Below are positions 8,616 to 16,675 of a DNA stretch of 64,000 bases, in pieces. The DNA is from Natrinema versiforme (lineage in GTDB: Archaea > Halobacteriota > Halobacteria > Halobacteriales > Natrialbaceae). Position numbers and translations under genes: made by a program. How positions within the stretch are numbered: the first letter of the stretch is position 1; every line of letters starts with the position of its first letter. The notes below the pieces were generated by a model. It was not told where the DNA came from. It worked only from the letters and a program-made list of their open reading frames with translations, and made no database searches. The stretch spans positions 2,914,001-2,978,000 of the forward strand of contig NZ_CP040330.1 in the NCBI RefSeq assembly GCF_005576615.1, given 5' to 3'.

Positions 8616-9335
8616 TCACAGCAGCCGCCGACACCGCCCCAGCGGCGGGAACCAGAGCGTCTCGCCGCTCGAGGCGTCCCTGACCGCGGGATAGAAGGCG
8701 TCGGGGGTGCGGACGAGCGGCGTCTGGAAGTCCCGGCCGGACATCCCGTTGACCGTCGCCCCGGCGGCGAGGCGGGTAAACGCCGGGAGCACGAGCACGT
8801 CCGCACCCTCGTACTGCTCGGGTCCGTAGAGGAAACACGGGCGTTTGCGCCCCTCGATCGACAGCGCCGGGTGATCGTGGCCGACGATATAGCGGTCGGC
8901 GGCCGTGTCGGGGCGCTCGTGACCGTGACAGACCACCGTCTCGCCGTCGGCGACCGCGTACTCGGCAGTCGTCTCGCCGTCGAACGCGTCCGCGAGCATC
9001 GCGTCGTGGTTGCCGGGCGTGACGATCAGTTCGGCATCGGGCCGCTCGACGATCTCTGTAAGGCGATCCAGATCGCGCGCCACGCCGCGGGGCACCCGCG
9101 AAAACGAGTGCAACAGATCGCCGGCGACGACGACGGTTTCCGGGGTGGTTTCCGCGAGGAGGGCCCGGAGCCGCTCGAGGCTATCGCTCCCGTCGTCGAT
9201 CGGCGCATCGACGCTCGAGGCAGCCGCTTTGCCGAGGTGGACGTCGGCGAGGACGAGCGTCTCGGCGGCGGGCAGGAAGACCGCGCGATCGCGGAGGGAA
9301 AACGGAACGTCGATCTCGACGTCGGGTGCGGTCAT
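8616..9335 (-). CDS. Metallophosphoesterase, archaeal calcineurin-like type
   Basis: This 239-residue hydrolase has the dimetal phosphoesterase motifs in order: LVLADVHLGK (D-x-H), VVVAGDLLHSF (GD-x-x), ITPGNHDAML-type (VTPGNHD), VVCHGHE and VGHDHPAL (GH-x-H). It resembles the small archaeal DNA-repair-associated or Icc-like phosphoesterases; the substrate is not known. The start ATG at 9335 overlaps the artA stop by 4 bases, so the two genes are translated as one unit. Confidence 0.9.
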   Translation of the reverse strand: MTAPDVEIDVPFSLRDRAVFLPAAETLVLADVHLGKAAASSVDAPIDDGSDSLERLRALLAETTPETVVVAGDLLHSFSRVPRGVARDLDRLTEIVERPDAELIVTPGNHDAMLADAFDGETTAEYAVADGETVVCHGHERPDTAADRYIVGHDHPALSIEGRKRPCFLYGPEQYEGADVLVLPAFTRLAAGATVNGMSGRDFQTPLVRTPDAFYPAVRDASSGETLWFPPLGRCRRLL

Positions 9336-10429
9336 CGCTCCGGTCCGGTGTCGGCCGCGGACGCAGCATCGGACTCGGCCTCTGTCGCCGCTCGCTCGGA
9401 CGCCGGCTCCGTCCCGGATGCGGCCGTCGTCGCCCCGCCGTCGGCGCGCAACTCCTGTCCGAGCGCGTCCGCGAGGTCGTACTCGGTGCCCGTCAGGATG
9501 TAGAGCACGTCCTCGAGGGGCTCGAGGACTTCGGGGAGGATGCGGACGACGAGGTAGGTGATCCCCAGCAGGGCGACGATCGACAGCGACTGGGCGATGA
9601 AGTTGTGGGCGACGATGTAGGACGTGCGGTCGGCGGGGGCACCCATGAATTCCGTGACGACGTAGACGAGGGCGTCCTGCTGGAACCAGCCCCACGGCGA
9701 GGCGAGCCCGATGAAGACGTTCCGGACGAGGTTGAGGAACCAGATGACGCCGATCGCGAGCGCGAAGGCGGTCGCCTTCCGCTCGAGCGGCGCTTTGACG
9801 GCGGCGATGAGGCCGCCGAAGATGGCCATGCTCCCGATACCGGTACAGGCCGTGATGATGTAGGTGGTCCGGCCGGTCACCGTCTCGTTCGGATCGAAGT
9901 CGAACTTACTCACGTAGCCGTTGCTCCCCTCCGTAAGCCCGGGACTGTGACCGAGCAGTTCCATCCCGAAGTGGGTCTGAGACGCGGTCGTCTCGATCAG
10001 CCACGTGCGAACGACCGGAATCGTCTCGACCGGCAGGTAGATCAGCCCCATGATCGCGACCGCTTTCGAGAGCAACAGGAGCGACTCGCGACCCCGAAAG
10101 AGCAGATACCCGGTATAGACACACAGCGGCAGCGCCGCTATCGTTAACAGGGTCTCGATCGGGCTCTTGACCTCGAGATAGTAGTGGGGGGTGAGCGTGA
10201 CCCAGAAGACGCCGAAGACGACCCACGCGCCCGCAGCGAGGTACCGCGCCGGATCGACAGCATCGAGCCACTCGAGGACCATCGCGGTCACGAACGCGCC
10301 GATCGCGAGCCACGCGAGCGCGTCCGACAGGGTGATCGAGCCGATACTCGCGAAGAGAGGCGTCGCGGGTCCCGCCGCGACGTCGACGACTGCGTCGGGA
10401 ATCGCGGTCGTCGCTGGTAGGGCCGGCAT
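9332..10429 (-). CDS. artA: Archaeosortase A
   Basis: This is a polytopic membrane transpeptidase-like enzyme of the exosortase/archaeosortase family. It removes the C-terminal PGF-CTERM signal of surface proteins and couples this to lipid anchoring. The 365 residues contain about eight hydrophobic segments, the catalytic cysteine in TACTGIGS (Cys195) and the conserved arginine in FLNLVRNVFIG (Arg236). Arg268 and His275 follow in DRTSYIVAHN, and by spacing His275 would take the third active-site position. The last 45 residues are a hydrophilic acidic tail. GTG at 10435 is an alternative start two codons upstream. A matching PGF-CTERM substrate is encoded at 52852-53613. Confidence 0.95.
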   Translation of the reverse strand: MPALPATTAIPDAVVDVAAGPATPLFASIGSITLSDALAWLAIGAFVTAMVLEWLDAVDPARYLAAGAWVVFGVFWVTLTPHYYLEVKSPIETLLTIAALPLCVYTGYLLFRGRESLLLLSKAVAIMGLIYLPVETIPVVRTWLIETTASQTHFGMELLGHSPGLTEGSNGYVSKFDFDPNETVTGRTTYIITACTGIGSMAIFGGLIAAVKAPLERKATAFALAIGVIWFLNLVRNVFIGLASPWGWFQQDALVYVVTEFMGAPADRTSYIVAHNFIAQSLSIVALLGITYLVVRILPEVLEPLEDVLYILTGTEYDLADALGQELRADGGATTAASGTEPASERAATEAESDAASAADTGPER

Positions 10430-10597
10430 ACTCACGTGAATCCGACGAACTCTCCCGCTATCAACTTGACGCCTCGAGACTATCGCCGATTCTGAGAGGG
10501 AAGTATCGCCGATTCGGCGGCCGACAGTCGCGCATTCGGCGGCCGGACGGAGCGCGACCGCGTACCTTTTTGCAACGCTCTCGAAAAGGCTAGCCAT

Positions 10598-11377
10598 ATG
10601 GTCGACGTCCTCGACAACAAGCGGGCCGCGACGCGATTTCGGATCCTCGTCCAGATCGCCGAACGCCAGCCCGCGGTCAGCCAGGGGGAGATCGCCGGGG
10701 AAGTCGGCGTGACGAGTCAGGCCGTCAGCGAGTACATCCGAGAACTCGTCGACGACGGTCTCGTCGAGAAGGAAGGCCGATCGCGCTATCGCGTCACCCG
10801 CGAGGGCGTCGATTGGCTCTTTCGGGCCGCGGACGACGTCCGCCGATTCGCGGACCACGTCACCGGGGACGTACTGGGCGCGATGAGCGAGGACGCCTAC
10901 ATCGCAACCGAGGACATCGAGGAAGGCGAGACCGTCTCGCTGTCGGTCGAAGACGGCCTCCTCCACGCCGCGCCGGGCAGCGAGGGTCCCGCGACCGGTA
11001 TCGCGACCACCGACGCCGCGGCCGGCACCGACGTCGGCGTCACCAGCTTCGAGGGTGTCATGGAACTCGATCCCGGCTCCGTCACCGTCCTGCAGGTCCC
11101 CTCGATCCGAACCGGCGGGAGCCGTGCGATCGACGACGAAACCGTCACCGAGGCCTGCGACGAGGCCGACGTCGTCGTCGCCGCCGGCGTCGAAGCCGTC
11201 GTCGCCTGTCGGCAGGCCGGCACCGATCCCGACGTCACCTTCGCCGTCGGCGACGTCGCGGCCGACGCCGCAAATCACGGCCTCGAGGTGACCGCCGTCG
11301 CCACGACCGACGCCGTCGGCCGAGTCACCGACGCGCTTCGGGACGCAGACGTCTCCTACGAAGTACTCGAGGGATAA
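10598..11377 (+). CDS. Winged-helix transcriptional regulator, MarR-like N-terminus
   Basis: This 259-residue protein is divergent from artA. Residues about 8-75 form a winged helix (RFRILVQIAERQPAVSQGEI, then GVTSQAVSEYIRELVDDGLV, then a wing in RSRYRVTREG). The remaining 180 residues form a soluble alpha/beta domain without a recognised ligand signature (VVVAAGVEAVVACRQAG, VTFAVGDVAAD). A TATA-like ctttttgc at 10566 gives a leaderless or nearly leaderless transcript. The shared intergenic region suggests it may control artA, which is an inference from position. Confidence 0.8.
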   Translation: MVDVLDNKRAATRFRILVQIAERQPAVSQGEIAGEVGVTSQAVSEYIRELVDDGLVEKEGRSRYRVTREGVDWLFRAADDVRRFADHVTGDVLGAMSEDAYIATEDIEEGETVSLSVEDGLLHAAPGSEGPATGIATTDAAAGTDVGVTSFEGVMELDPGSVTVLQVPSIRTGGSRAIDDETVTEACDEADVVVAAGVEAVVACRQAGTDPDVTFAVGDVAADAANHGLEVTAVATTDAVGRVTDALRDADVSYEVLEG

Positions 11378-11493
11378 CCACCGGTCTCGTCGGCGGCTAC
11401 TCACTGCTCGAGCGGCGTGACGAACGTCTCCCTCAATGACTTTAGGTAGAATTCCTTTCCCGTCACGGCCGCTTTCTCGGACTGAGGTCGCGA

Positions 11494-11856
11494 ATGGAAC
11501 CCTCCGACGCGTACAGAGTAATCGCCAGTGTCGACCGACAGTATCTACTCCACGAACTCGTCGAGCACGGCGGAGAGAGTAGCGTGAGAGACCTCTCACG
11601 GAAGGTCGCCATCCGACGACATCGGACCGACAGCGCGAACATCTCCGAGACGGAGATCGATCGGGCTCGCCTCAGACTGGTTCACATCCACCTGCCCCAG
11701 TTACTCGAGCGGGACGTGATCGACGTCGACTGGAACGACGGCGCGGTCGCGCTCGCCGAGGATGATCGCGTCGACCCGCTGCTCGAGGCGGCCGAAGAGG
11801 TCGCGCAGTGGCCGCCGGAACCGCAACTGCCACAGCGGTCGGAGTCCGAGGCGTAG
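11494..11856 (+). CDS. DUF7344-type winged-helix protein
   Basis: This 120-residue acidic HTH protein follows the haloarchaeal DUF7344 pattern: a first helix pair (YRVIASVDRQYLLHELVEHG), a recognition region with SVRDLSRKVAIRR, then RLRLVHIHLPQLLERDVIDV and DWNDGAVALAEDD as the wing. It is one of three such proteins in the window (with 23919-24584 and the duplicated form at 42624-43250). It is probably a DNA-binding regulator with unknown targets. Confidence 0.75.
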   Translation: MEPSDAYRVIASVDRQYLLHELVEHGGESSVRDLSRKVAIRRHRTDSANISETEIDRARLRLVHIHLPQLLERDVIDVDWNDGAVALAEDDRVDPLLEAAEEVAQWPPEPQLPQRSESEA

Positions 11857-11943
11857 CGCGGCGTATTCACTGATCGAGTGACCAGTGTCTCGACCACCGT
11901 CCCGAGTGCCCCGACGAGCGGTGGCTCCGAACGAACGAGACGC

Positions 11944-12711
11944 TTAGCCGATATACCGCAGGTCGTCGTCGGTCGGCACGTCCATCTGCTGTTGCTGTTC
12001 CATCTCTTGGATCTTGCCGATGACTTCCTCCATCTCGTCGGCCCGCTCGTCCAAGGACTCGTAGTCGAGTTCGAAGCCCAGCACTGCCTCGAGCACCTCG
12101 AGGACCGCGCGGGCGCTCTTGGGGTCGACGAGGTAGCCGCTGGTCTCGCCCATCAGGCAGGTCGCGTCGAAGCCGCGGCGCTCGCCGAGTCCGAGCAAGA
12201 GCCCGGAGACGCCGACGATGCCCCCCGCCGGCTCGTCTTCGCGGAACTCGACGTCCGCGTCCTCGAGTGCCTCGAGCAGCGACTCGTCGCTGACGGCCCC
12301 GACGACGGCGTACTCGTCGATGAGTTCGCCGGTCGGAACGCCCCCGAGCGCGTACACCTCGGTCGCGCCGAACTCCTCGGCGACGTCGAGGAAGGCATCG
12401 GTCAGCGTGTAGTGGCCCTCGTTGCTCTGGGCCTGATGATCGCCGGTCAGCAAGAGGAGGTCACGGCCGTCGGGCACCTCGACGGCGTAAATCTCCGCGC
12501 AGGTCAGCGTCGAGACGCCGTCTTCGACGCTCACCTGCGGCGGGAACTCTTGGGAGTAGATTCGCCGTACGAGCGTGCTCTCACCCTCGAGTTCCTCGAG
12601 CAAGTGCTCGACGGCGAGGTTGCCGACGTGCCCGACTCCCGGCAACCCCTCGACGAGGACGGGATCGTCCAGTTCGACCTCGGCGACTGCGTCGATCTCG
12701 AGTTCGTCCAT
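11944..12711 (-). CDS. PAC2-family (proteasome assembly chaperone-like) protein
   Basis: This 255-residue protein has the PAC2 pattern: LVEGLPGVGHVGNLAVEHLL at the start, LLLLTGDHQAQSNEGHY and VYALGGVPTGE in the middle, and GLLLGLGERRGFDATCLMGE then DPKSARAVLEVLEAVLGFEL towards the end. The C-terminus is a glutamine- and acid-rich helix (EMEQQQQMDVP). Archaeal homologues regularly sit next to nop10 and aif2a, as here (6 bases after nop10). The family is suspected to act as a proteasome assembly chaperone; the role in haloarchaea is inferred. Confidence 0.88.
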   Translation of the reverse strand: MDELEIDAVAEVELDDPVLVEGLPGVGHVGNLAVEHLLEELEGESTLVRRIYSQEFPPQVSVEDGVSTLTCAEIYAVEVPDGRDLLLLTGDHQAQSNEGHYTLTDAFLDVAEEFGATEVYALGGVPTGELIDEYAVVGAVSDESLLEALEDADVEFREDEPAGGIVGVSGLLLGLGERRGFDATCLMGETSGYLVDPKSARAVLEVLEAVLGFELDYESLDERADEMEEVIGKIQEMEQQQQMDVPTDDDLRYIG

Positions 12712-12717
12712 ACCGTA

Positions 12718-12897
12718 TCAGCGGCGGCGACGTTTAAGAGCGCGTCGGTACTCGCCGTATGGATCGTTCGGATCGAACGGTGCCGGGGCGCTGTTTGCCG
12801 TTTCGGCACCGCAGTCGGGGCAGGTCGCAGAAAGGGTATACACCGGGCTGTCGTGGGCCTCGCGCCACGCCGAGCAGACCCGGATGTCGGATTTCAT
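12718..12897 (-). CDS. nop10: Ribosome biogenesis protein Nop10
   Basis: This is a 59-residue H/ACA ribonucleoprotein subunit that supports Cbf5 in RNA-guided pseudouridylation. The sequence opens [15 protein letters not shown] and has the zinc-ribbon half CPDCGAET. It then carries the Nop10 signature PAPFDPNDPYGEYRRALKRR. Only part of the archaeal four-cysteine set is kept (CSAW and CPDC). The start codon overlaps the aif2a stop by one base (TAATG). The gene is short and easily missed but lies in the conserved order S27e, aIF2-alpha, Nop10, PAC2. Confidence 0.95.
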   Translation of the reverse strand: MKSDIRVCSAWREAHDSPVYTLSATCPDCGAETANSAPAPFDPNDPYGEYRRALKRRRR

Positions 12898-13697
12898 TAT
12901 TCGTCGTCGGTCCGGCGCTCGCGGTGGTACTGTCCGGAGCCACCCTGGTCCTCGATCGCGACGACCGCTCGCTGTGCGCTCTCCTCGAGCTGGGATTCGG
13001 CGGTCTTGTAGTTGGGCGCCTGCACTTTGATTCGGTACTCGGGCGCGCCGACGTAGCTCACTTCGAGGTCGACTTCCTCGGGCACCTCACCGTTGCCCTC
13101 GGCGGCTTCAAGCGCCTCGCGGATCCCGTCGACGCCGGTCTCGGTCGGGTTCTCGAGGTCGACGTAGCCGGTGACGTTGACGTACGGCACCGAGACGTTC
13201 TCGCGAGCCGTCTCGACGATCGCGTCGATTTCGTTCTCCTCGAGATCGGTGTCCTCGAGGGCCTCCTCGCCGTGAATCGCGGCCTGCTTGAAGCCCTCGT
13301 AGAGCCCGCCGTGGATGCCGATCAGTTCGTTGGCGATCGCCGTGTAGTCCTCGTCGTCGATCTCCTCGCCGAAGGCGAGTTCCATCCAATTGTCGGCCTT
13401 CTGCTCGTTTTTCCACTCCTGAATCTTGTCGGAGCGCTGGTGGTCGTTGACGTCTTTCAGCGAGAGGTCGATCTGCTGGGACCCCTCGTCGACATCTAAG
13501 ACCTTACAGACGGCGATCTGGCCCTCGCGGACGTGATCGCGAACGTTCTTGATCCAGCCGCTCGCGACTTCGGAGATGTGGATCAGGCCGCGCTTGTCCT
13601 CGTACTCCTCGAGATCGACGAAGACGCCGAAGTCTTCGATTTCGTCGATCTTGCCGACGACGAGTTCGCCGGGTTCGGGCCAGCCGCTGTACTTCAT
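12897..13697 (-). CDS. aif2a: Translation initiation factor aIF2 subunit alpha
   Basis: This 266-residue subunit of the heterotrimeric initiator-tRNA carrier has an N-terminal S1 RNA-binding domain ([46 protein letters not shown]). A helical middle domain follows ([20 protein letters not shown]), then the C-terminal alpha/beta domain ([20 protein letters not shown]). Length and domain order are normal for the family. It overlaps rps27e by 4 bases and nop10 by 1. The gene for the initiator tRNA it serves lies about 1.6 kb away at 15308. Confidence 0.97.
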   Translation of the reverse strand: MKYSGWPEPGELVVGKIDEIEDFGVFVDLEEYEDKRGLIHISEVASGWIKNVRDHVREGQIAVCKVLDVDEGSQQIDLSLKDVNDHQRSDKIQEWKNEQKADNWMELAFGEEIDDEDYTAIANELIGIHGGLYEGFKQAAIHGEEALEDTDLEENEIDAIVETARENVSVPYVNVTGYVDLENPTETGVDGIREALEAAEGNGEVPEEVDLEVSYVGAPEYRIKVQAPNYKTAESQLEESAQRAVVAIEDQGGSGQYHRERRTDDE

Positions 13698-13867
13698 CGT
13701 GACTCGACTGTCTCGAGGATCTCGTGTTCGATCTCGGCTTTGCCACCGGTCGGTCGCACGAGCGTCGTCCCGCAGACGGCGCAGGCGACCTCGGAGGAGG
13801 CCTTGCCGAAGACGGTCTGTTCGTTCTCGCAGTCACTGCATCGAACGTTGTAGAAATTTCCTGCCAT
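13694..13867 (-). CDS. rps27e: 30S ribosomal protein S27e
   Basis: This 57-residue small-subunit zinc-ribbon protein starts [20 protein letters not shown] and has the second cysteine pair in CAVCGTTL, so all four zinc ligands are present. The start at 13867 was chosen over an upstream in-frame start because it gives the family length and lies 5 bases after the L44e stop. It overlaps aif2a by 4 bases. Confidence 0.96.
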   Translation of the reverse strand: MAGNFYNVRCSDCENEQTVFGKASSEVACAVCGTTLVRPTGGKAEIEHEILETVESR

Positions 13868-13872
13868 TGGAA

Positions 13873-14154
13873 TCACTCCTGGAACTCGAGTCGGCCGGTA
13901 CGCCATCCCTCGCGGAGATGGGCCTTGCCACACTCGCTGCAGCGGTATTTGAGGTCGGTCTTCTTCGTCGGCTTTTCGCCGACCGGCACCTTCGAGAAGC
14001 GACCGGAGTTACCGATGCTCGAGGTGCTCCGACGGGTGCGGCGAGCGTCCCACTTGAGACCACTCGAGCGGCCCGTTCGGGACTTTTCGACTTCGTGTTC
14101 GTGGTGTTCGTTGCAGTGCGGACAGTACGTATTGAATCGGCGTGGCATCTGCAT
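13873..14154 (-). CDS. rpl44e: 50S ribosomal protein L44e
   Basis: This 93-residue large-subunit protein starts [20 protein letters not shown] and has a second zinc half, [15 protein letters not shown]. Basic and threonine-rich residues ([23 protein letters not shown]) complete the known haloarchaeal L44e sequence pattern. It is the first gene of the leftward translation operon. Confidence 0.97.
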   Translation of the reverse strand: MQMPRRFNTYCPHCNEHHEHEVEKSRTGRSSGLKWDARRTRRSTSSIGNSGRFSKVPVGEKPTKKTDLKYRCSECGKAHLREGWRTGRLEFQE

Positions 14155-14280
14155 AGTTATCTCACTTGCCGTGGGCTAAGATAGCGCTGTTTAAAACCCG
14201 TTTGGTTCGTCGTCGTTCGTTCCCGCCGGCTGTCGTGTTGGATCGCTCTCGGCGGTCGCCGCTGTCGCTCGCTCCGAAGC

Positions 14281-14288
14281 GTTTAATC
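14281..14288 (+). promoter_or_regulatory. TATA element for the HAH_0734 family gene
   Basis: The sequence gtttaatc is centred about 27 bases before the ATG at 14312, the spacing expected for a leaderless haloarchaeal promoter. Confidence 0.5.
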
Positions 14289-14311
14289 CGCTCTCCTGTG
14301 AAGCGTGAGCC

Positions 14312-14578
14312 ATGAAGCAGCTCATCATCCACGGCGATCCCGGGATCCGAAACGGGGCGATCATCCAGTACGAAGGGGAGGAGGTGGTCTGTTTCGGGAT
14401 CAACAGAAACGGCGAGTACCACGGTCCCGAGCGGGTGCAACTCTGGTGTACTGTCGGCTCCGAGGACGAGTACGAGGACTACGAGAAACGGAACTTCACG
14501 CCGCACTTCCTCGACGTCGACCGCGCCGACGCCGAGGACATCGATGTCGTGCAACCGAAGAGCGATCTGGCGATCTAA
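14312..14578 (+). CDS. HAH_0734 family conserved haloarchaeal protein
   Basis: This 88-residue acidic protein (MKQLIIHGDPGIRNGAIIQY, later ERVQLWCTVGSEDEYEDYEK) matches a small conserved haloarchaeal family without known function. It looks like a single beta-rich domain with no membrane helix or signal. The ATG at 14312 is supported by a TATA element 27 bases upstream. Confidence 0.8.
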   Translation: MKQLIIHGDPGIRNGAIIQYEGEEVVCFGINRNGEYHGPERVQLWCTVGSEDEYEDYEKRNFTPHFLDVDRADAEDIDVVQPKSDLAI

Positions 14579-14794
14579 CGGCCGACTCTTGATCGCGACG
14601 GCGATTCCACGCGCCGATTTTCCGACCCGTGTTCGACCGACGCCCGTTATCTGAGCCAGCGGCCGACTGACCGAGCCCGCCGACCGAAACGGTATCCCGC
14701 GGATAGTCACGATATCTGATGTTTTCACACATCAATCGCAAGAGGGAAAACGAAGCCGTCGACAGTAGACGATACTCTCGAGGCCGAACCGACG

Positions 14795-15241
14795 ATGAGT
14801 AAGTCCCTCTCAGAGGCCGTCCGAACGCGGATTCGCGCGCTCCGCTCGACGGCACGGTTTAGTCAGTTCGTCGGTGTCGGCACCGTCGGGGCGACGGTCG
14901 ACAACGTCGTGCTCTTTTTACTGGTTCAACGGACGGGTCTCGGACTGGCGTGGGCGAAACTCATCGCTTGGGAACTCGGCATCGTGGTCATCTTCGTGAT
15001 CAACGAACAGTGGACGTTCTCGAGCCACGGCGAGGACGGGGTCGGACCCCTCGGACGGCGGTTCGTACGTTCGAACGCGGTTCGATTCGGCGGATTACTG
15101 GTTACGCTTGCCGTGCTAACGGTGCTGACCGAGCAGTTCGACGTCTGGTTCATGGCGGCGAACGTGATCGGGATCGGCGTCGGCTTCTTCGTCAACTACA
15201 CCTGTGAGAGTCTCTACACGTGGCAGGTCCATCAGGAGTAG
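14795..15241 (+). CDS. GtrA-family membrane protein
   Basis: This 148-residue protein has four hydrophobic helices and the GtrA family landmarks: FSQFVGVGTVGATVDNVVLF at the first helix, AWELGIVVIFVINEQWTFSS before the loop, and a C-terminal helix VNYTCESLYTW. Members of the family are thought to help flip or carry lipid-linked sugars, often next to glycosyltransferases. No glycosyltransferase is adjacent here, so the partner is unknown. Confidence 0.88.
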   Translation: MSKSLSEAVRTRIRALRSTARFSQFVGVGTVGATVDNVVLFLLVQRTGLGLAWAKLIAWELGIVVIFVINEQWTFSSHGEDGVGPLGRRFVRSNAVRFGGLLVTLAVLTVLTEQFDVWFMAANVIGIGVGFFVNYTCESLYTWQVHQE

Positions 15242-15307
15242 CGGTAGAAATCCGCATACGGCGTCCGAATCATAACCCTTAACTAGCACACTCGGGTATG
15301 ATGTGGT

Positions 15308-15382
15308 AGCGGGATGGGATAGCCAGGAGATTCCGGCGGGCTCATAACCCGCAGACCGGTAGTTCAAATCTACCTCCCGCTA
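15308..15382 (+). tRNA. Initiator tRNA-Met (anticodon CAT)
   Basis: The 75-base gene folds with the acceptor pair agcggga/tcccgct, so the first base pair is A-U as in archaeal initiators. The anticodon arm is gcggg-ctcataa-cccgc with anticodon CAT; the three stacked G-C pairs next to the loop are the initiator hallmark. The T arm contains gttcaaatc between gtag and ctac. There is no intron. The discriminator is A and no CCA is encoded. Confidence 0.95.
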
Positions 15383-15471
15383 TACTTTCGCTGCGAGCAA
15401 AGCAAATACGCGAGCAGCGAGTATAGCACAGTAGTGGATTTGAATCAGGGAGCAGCTTTGCTGTGACCGTG

Positions 15472-15493
15472 GTTCAAATCTACCTCCCGCTAT
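15472..15493 (+). repeat. Second copy of the tRNA-Met 3-prime end (identical)
   Basis: All 22 bases equal positions 15362-15383 of the tRNA 3-prime end (T-loop, T-stem and acceptor strand). It lacks the rest of a tRNA. This is the form expected of an attachment-site duplicate left by integration into a tRNA gene. Confidence 0.85.
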
Positions 15494-15574
15494 GTTTTGG
15501 CGCAAACAAATCCGTGAGCGCCATCCATAGCATGATGGTAGTTTGTACTAGGGAGCAGTTTCGCTGCGACCGTG

Positions 15575-15596
15575 GTTCAAATCTACCTCTCGCTGT
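15575..15596 (+). repeat. Third copy of the tRNA-Met 3-prime end (two mismatches)
   Basis: This copy matches the tRNA 3-prime end in 20 of 22 bases (ctctcgctgt instead of ctcccgctat). Its upstream flank is shared with the second copy, which suggests a unit duplication rather than chance. Confidence 0.8.
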
Positions 15597-15764
15597 CTTT
15601 TTGCTGTGAGCAAATACGCCGAGTAGCGAATTCTCGTCCTCGAGTCCGTCAGCACTCGGTCTCGAGAGGCCCTGGGTCGAGACTCGCCGGAAGCGGTTAT
15701 GAAGCGTATCAGGGCCAAACTAAACAGGAATAGCGTTGAAAGGCGTTTATCCCCTACATCCCAT

Positions 15765-16076
15765 ATGAATCCAGAGCGAGGGAGTAACGCGGTCGTCGCG
15801 GACGGTGGCACGACGTTTCTGACGGAGCGAGATCCGGAGGAATCGACGACGGAGGCGATCTCCCGGAGTATCGCCGCGGTAAAGGGGGTTCCCGAAACGG
15901 ACCTCGATCCGCTGTACTCGAAAATCGAGCTGGAAGCGCTGGAAACGATGGTGCGACACGCCGACGAACGCGGCTGCTCGGTGCAGGTCGAGTTCACGGT
16001 TGACGAGTACACGGTGCTCGTACGCGGTGACGGGGAGATACGAATACGTCCCGATGACGCCGGTGGATATCGGTGA
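15765..16076 (+). CDS. HalOD1 output domain protein
   Basis: This 103-residue haloarchaeal signalling-type domain contains the HalOD1 pattern STTEAISRSIAAVKGVPETD, then DPLYSKIELEALETMV, and the closing VEFTVDEYTVLVRGDGEIRI. It stands alone, without a receiver or sensor domain. The ATG at 15765 gives the compact domain; an in-frame ATG at 15699 would add 22 basic residues and cannot be excluded. The role in regulation is inferred from two-component proteins carrying the same domain. Confidence 0.78.
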   Translation: MNPERGSNAVVADGGTTFLTERDPEESTTEAISRSIAAVKGVPETDLDPLYSKIELEALETMVRHADERGCSVQVEFTVDEYTVLVRGDGEIRIRPDDAGGYR

Positions 16077-16144
16077 GCGATGCGAACCGGAATCTTCGGA
16101 AACGCGCGGCGACACGAAAGAAGCCGAGCTGACGGAGCCCCGTC

Positions 16145-16675
16145 TTAGTCGACGATTTCGATCTCGGTTCGGTCGACGAGCCCTCGGTCGTCGGCGTCCG
16201 GACGAGTAATCCCCACGTCGATCGTGTACCGTCCGGGATCGACGGGCTCCCACTCGTCGTCGGCGACCCGAATTCGCTGTGGCCACTCCCGTCGGAACCG
16301 TTGCCGCTCGCTTCGGGCGAAGGAAAACGCCGCCGGGCGATCGGGAACCGCTCGAGGGATCCGCGAGGCGTTCCGCAGGCCGTCGACGGCCCAGTACCAG
16401 CGGTTCGGCGATTCGGTGCGGATGCGGATCGGGAACGGGAGCCGATTGCGAAACTCGACGGTGATTTCGACCGGGTCACCGCGCTCGTACCGTCGCTTAT
16501 CCGTGGAGACAGCGACGCTGAGTCCGCGGTGGCGCAGCGCCAGCGGGGTGAACGCGTGGCTGAACGCCGTCCAGTCGATTGTTCGCGGCCCGCGTGCGTC
16601 GTCACCCTCACGTTCCGGAGTGAACGGGTCGTCGTCCGCGCGCTCGAGCGCGCGTGAATCGTAGATCCGTCTCAT
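16145..16675 (-). CDS. Conserved haloarchaeal protein with beta-sandwich domain, last gene of the peptide transporter operon
   Basis: This 176-residue soluble protein has a mid-region that reads like an Ig-like or BsuPI-type sandwich ([20 protein letters not shown], then [12 protein letters not shown], and [18 protein letters not shown] near the end). There is no signal peptide. It starts inside the dppF-like gene with a 4-base overlap (ATGA), so it is translated with the transporter. The function is unknown. Confidence 0.75.
   Translation of the reverse strand: MRRIYDSRALERADDDPFTPEREGDDARGPRTIDWTAFSHAFTPLALRHRGLSVAVSTDKRRYERGDPVEITVEFRNRLPFPIRIRTESPNRWYWAVDGLRNASRIPRAVPDRPAAFSFARSERQRFRREWPQRIRVADDEWEPVDPGRYTIDVGITRPDADDRGLVDRTEIEIVD

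Larger units (their letters stand above)
15383..15640 (+). repeat. Decayed tandem units derived from the tRNA 3-prime end
   Basis: Downstream of the tRNA its last 22 bases recur twice in direct orientation. They form units of 110 and 103 bases. Each copy is followed by a related segment (a T-rich start, then gctg-gagcaaa and a tacgc-agcga part). The copies at 15472 and 15575 are each preceded by a shared block, agggagcag-tt-gctg-gaccgtg. The three units are diverged from one another. The rest of the gap to 15764 (about 125 bases) holds no gene that I can support. Confidence 0.8.

Noticed and set aside
9332-11599. A 755-residue open frame covering artA and everything up to the HTH genes
   Set aside because: High GC leaves the frame open; the part above 10435 is the antisense shadow of the HTH regulator. 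Only the archaeosortase part has membrane helices and family motifs.
15383-15640. A CRISPR-like array after the tRNA
   Set aside because: The repeats match the tRNA tail, number only three, have unequal diverged spacers, and no cas gene is present.
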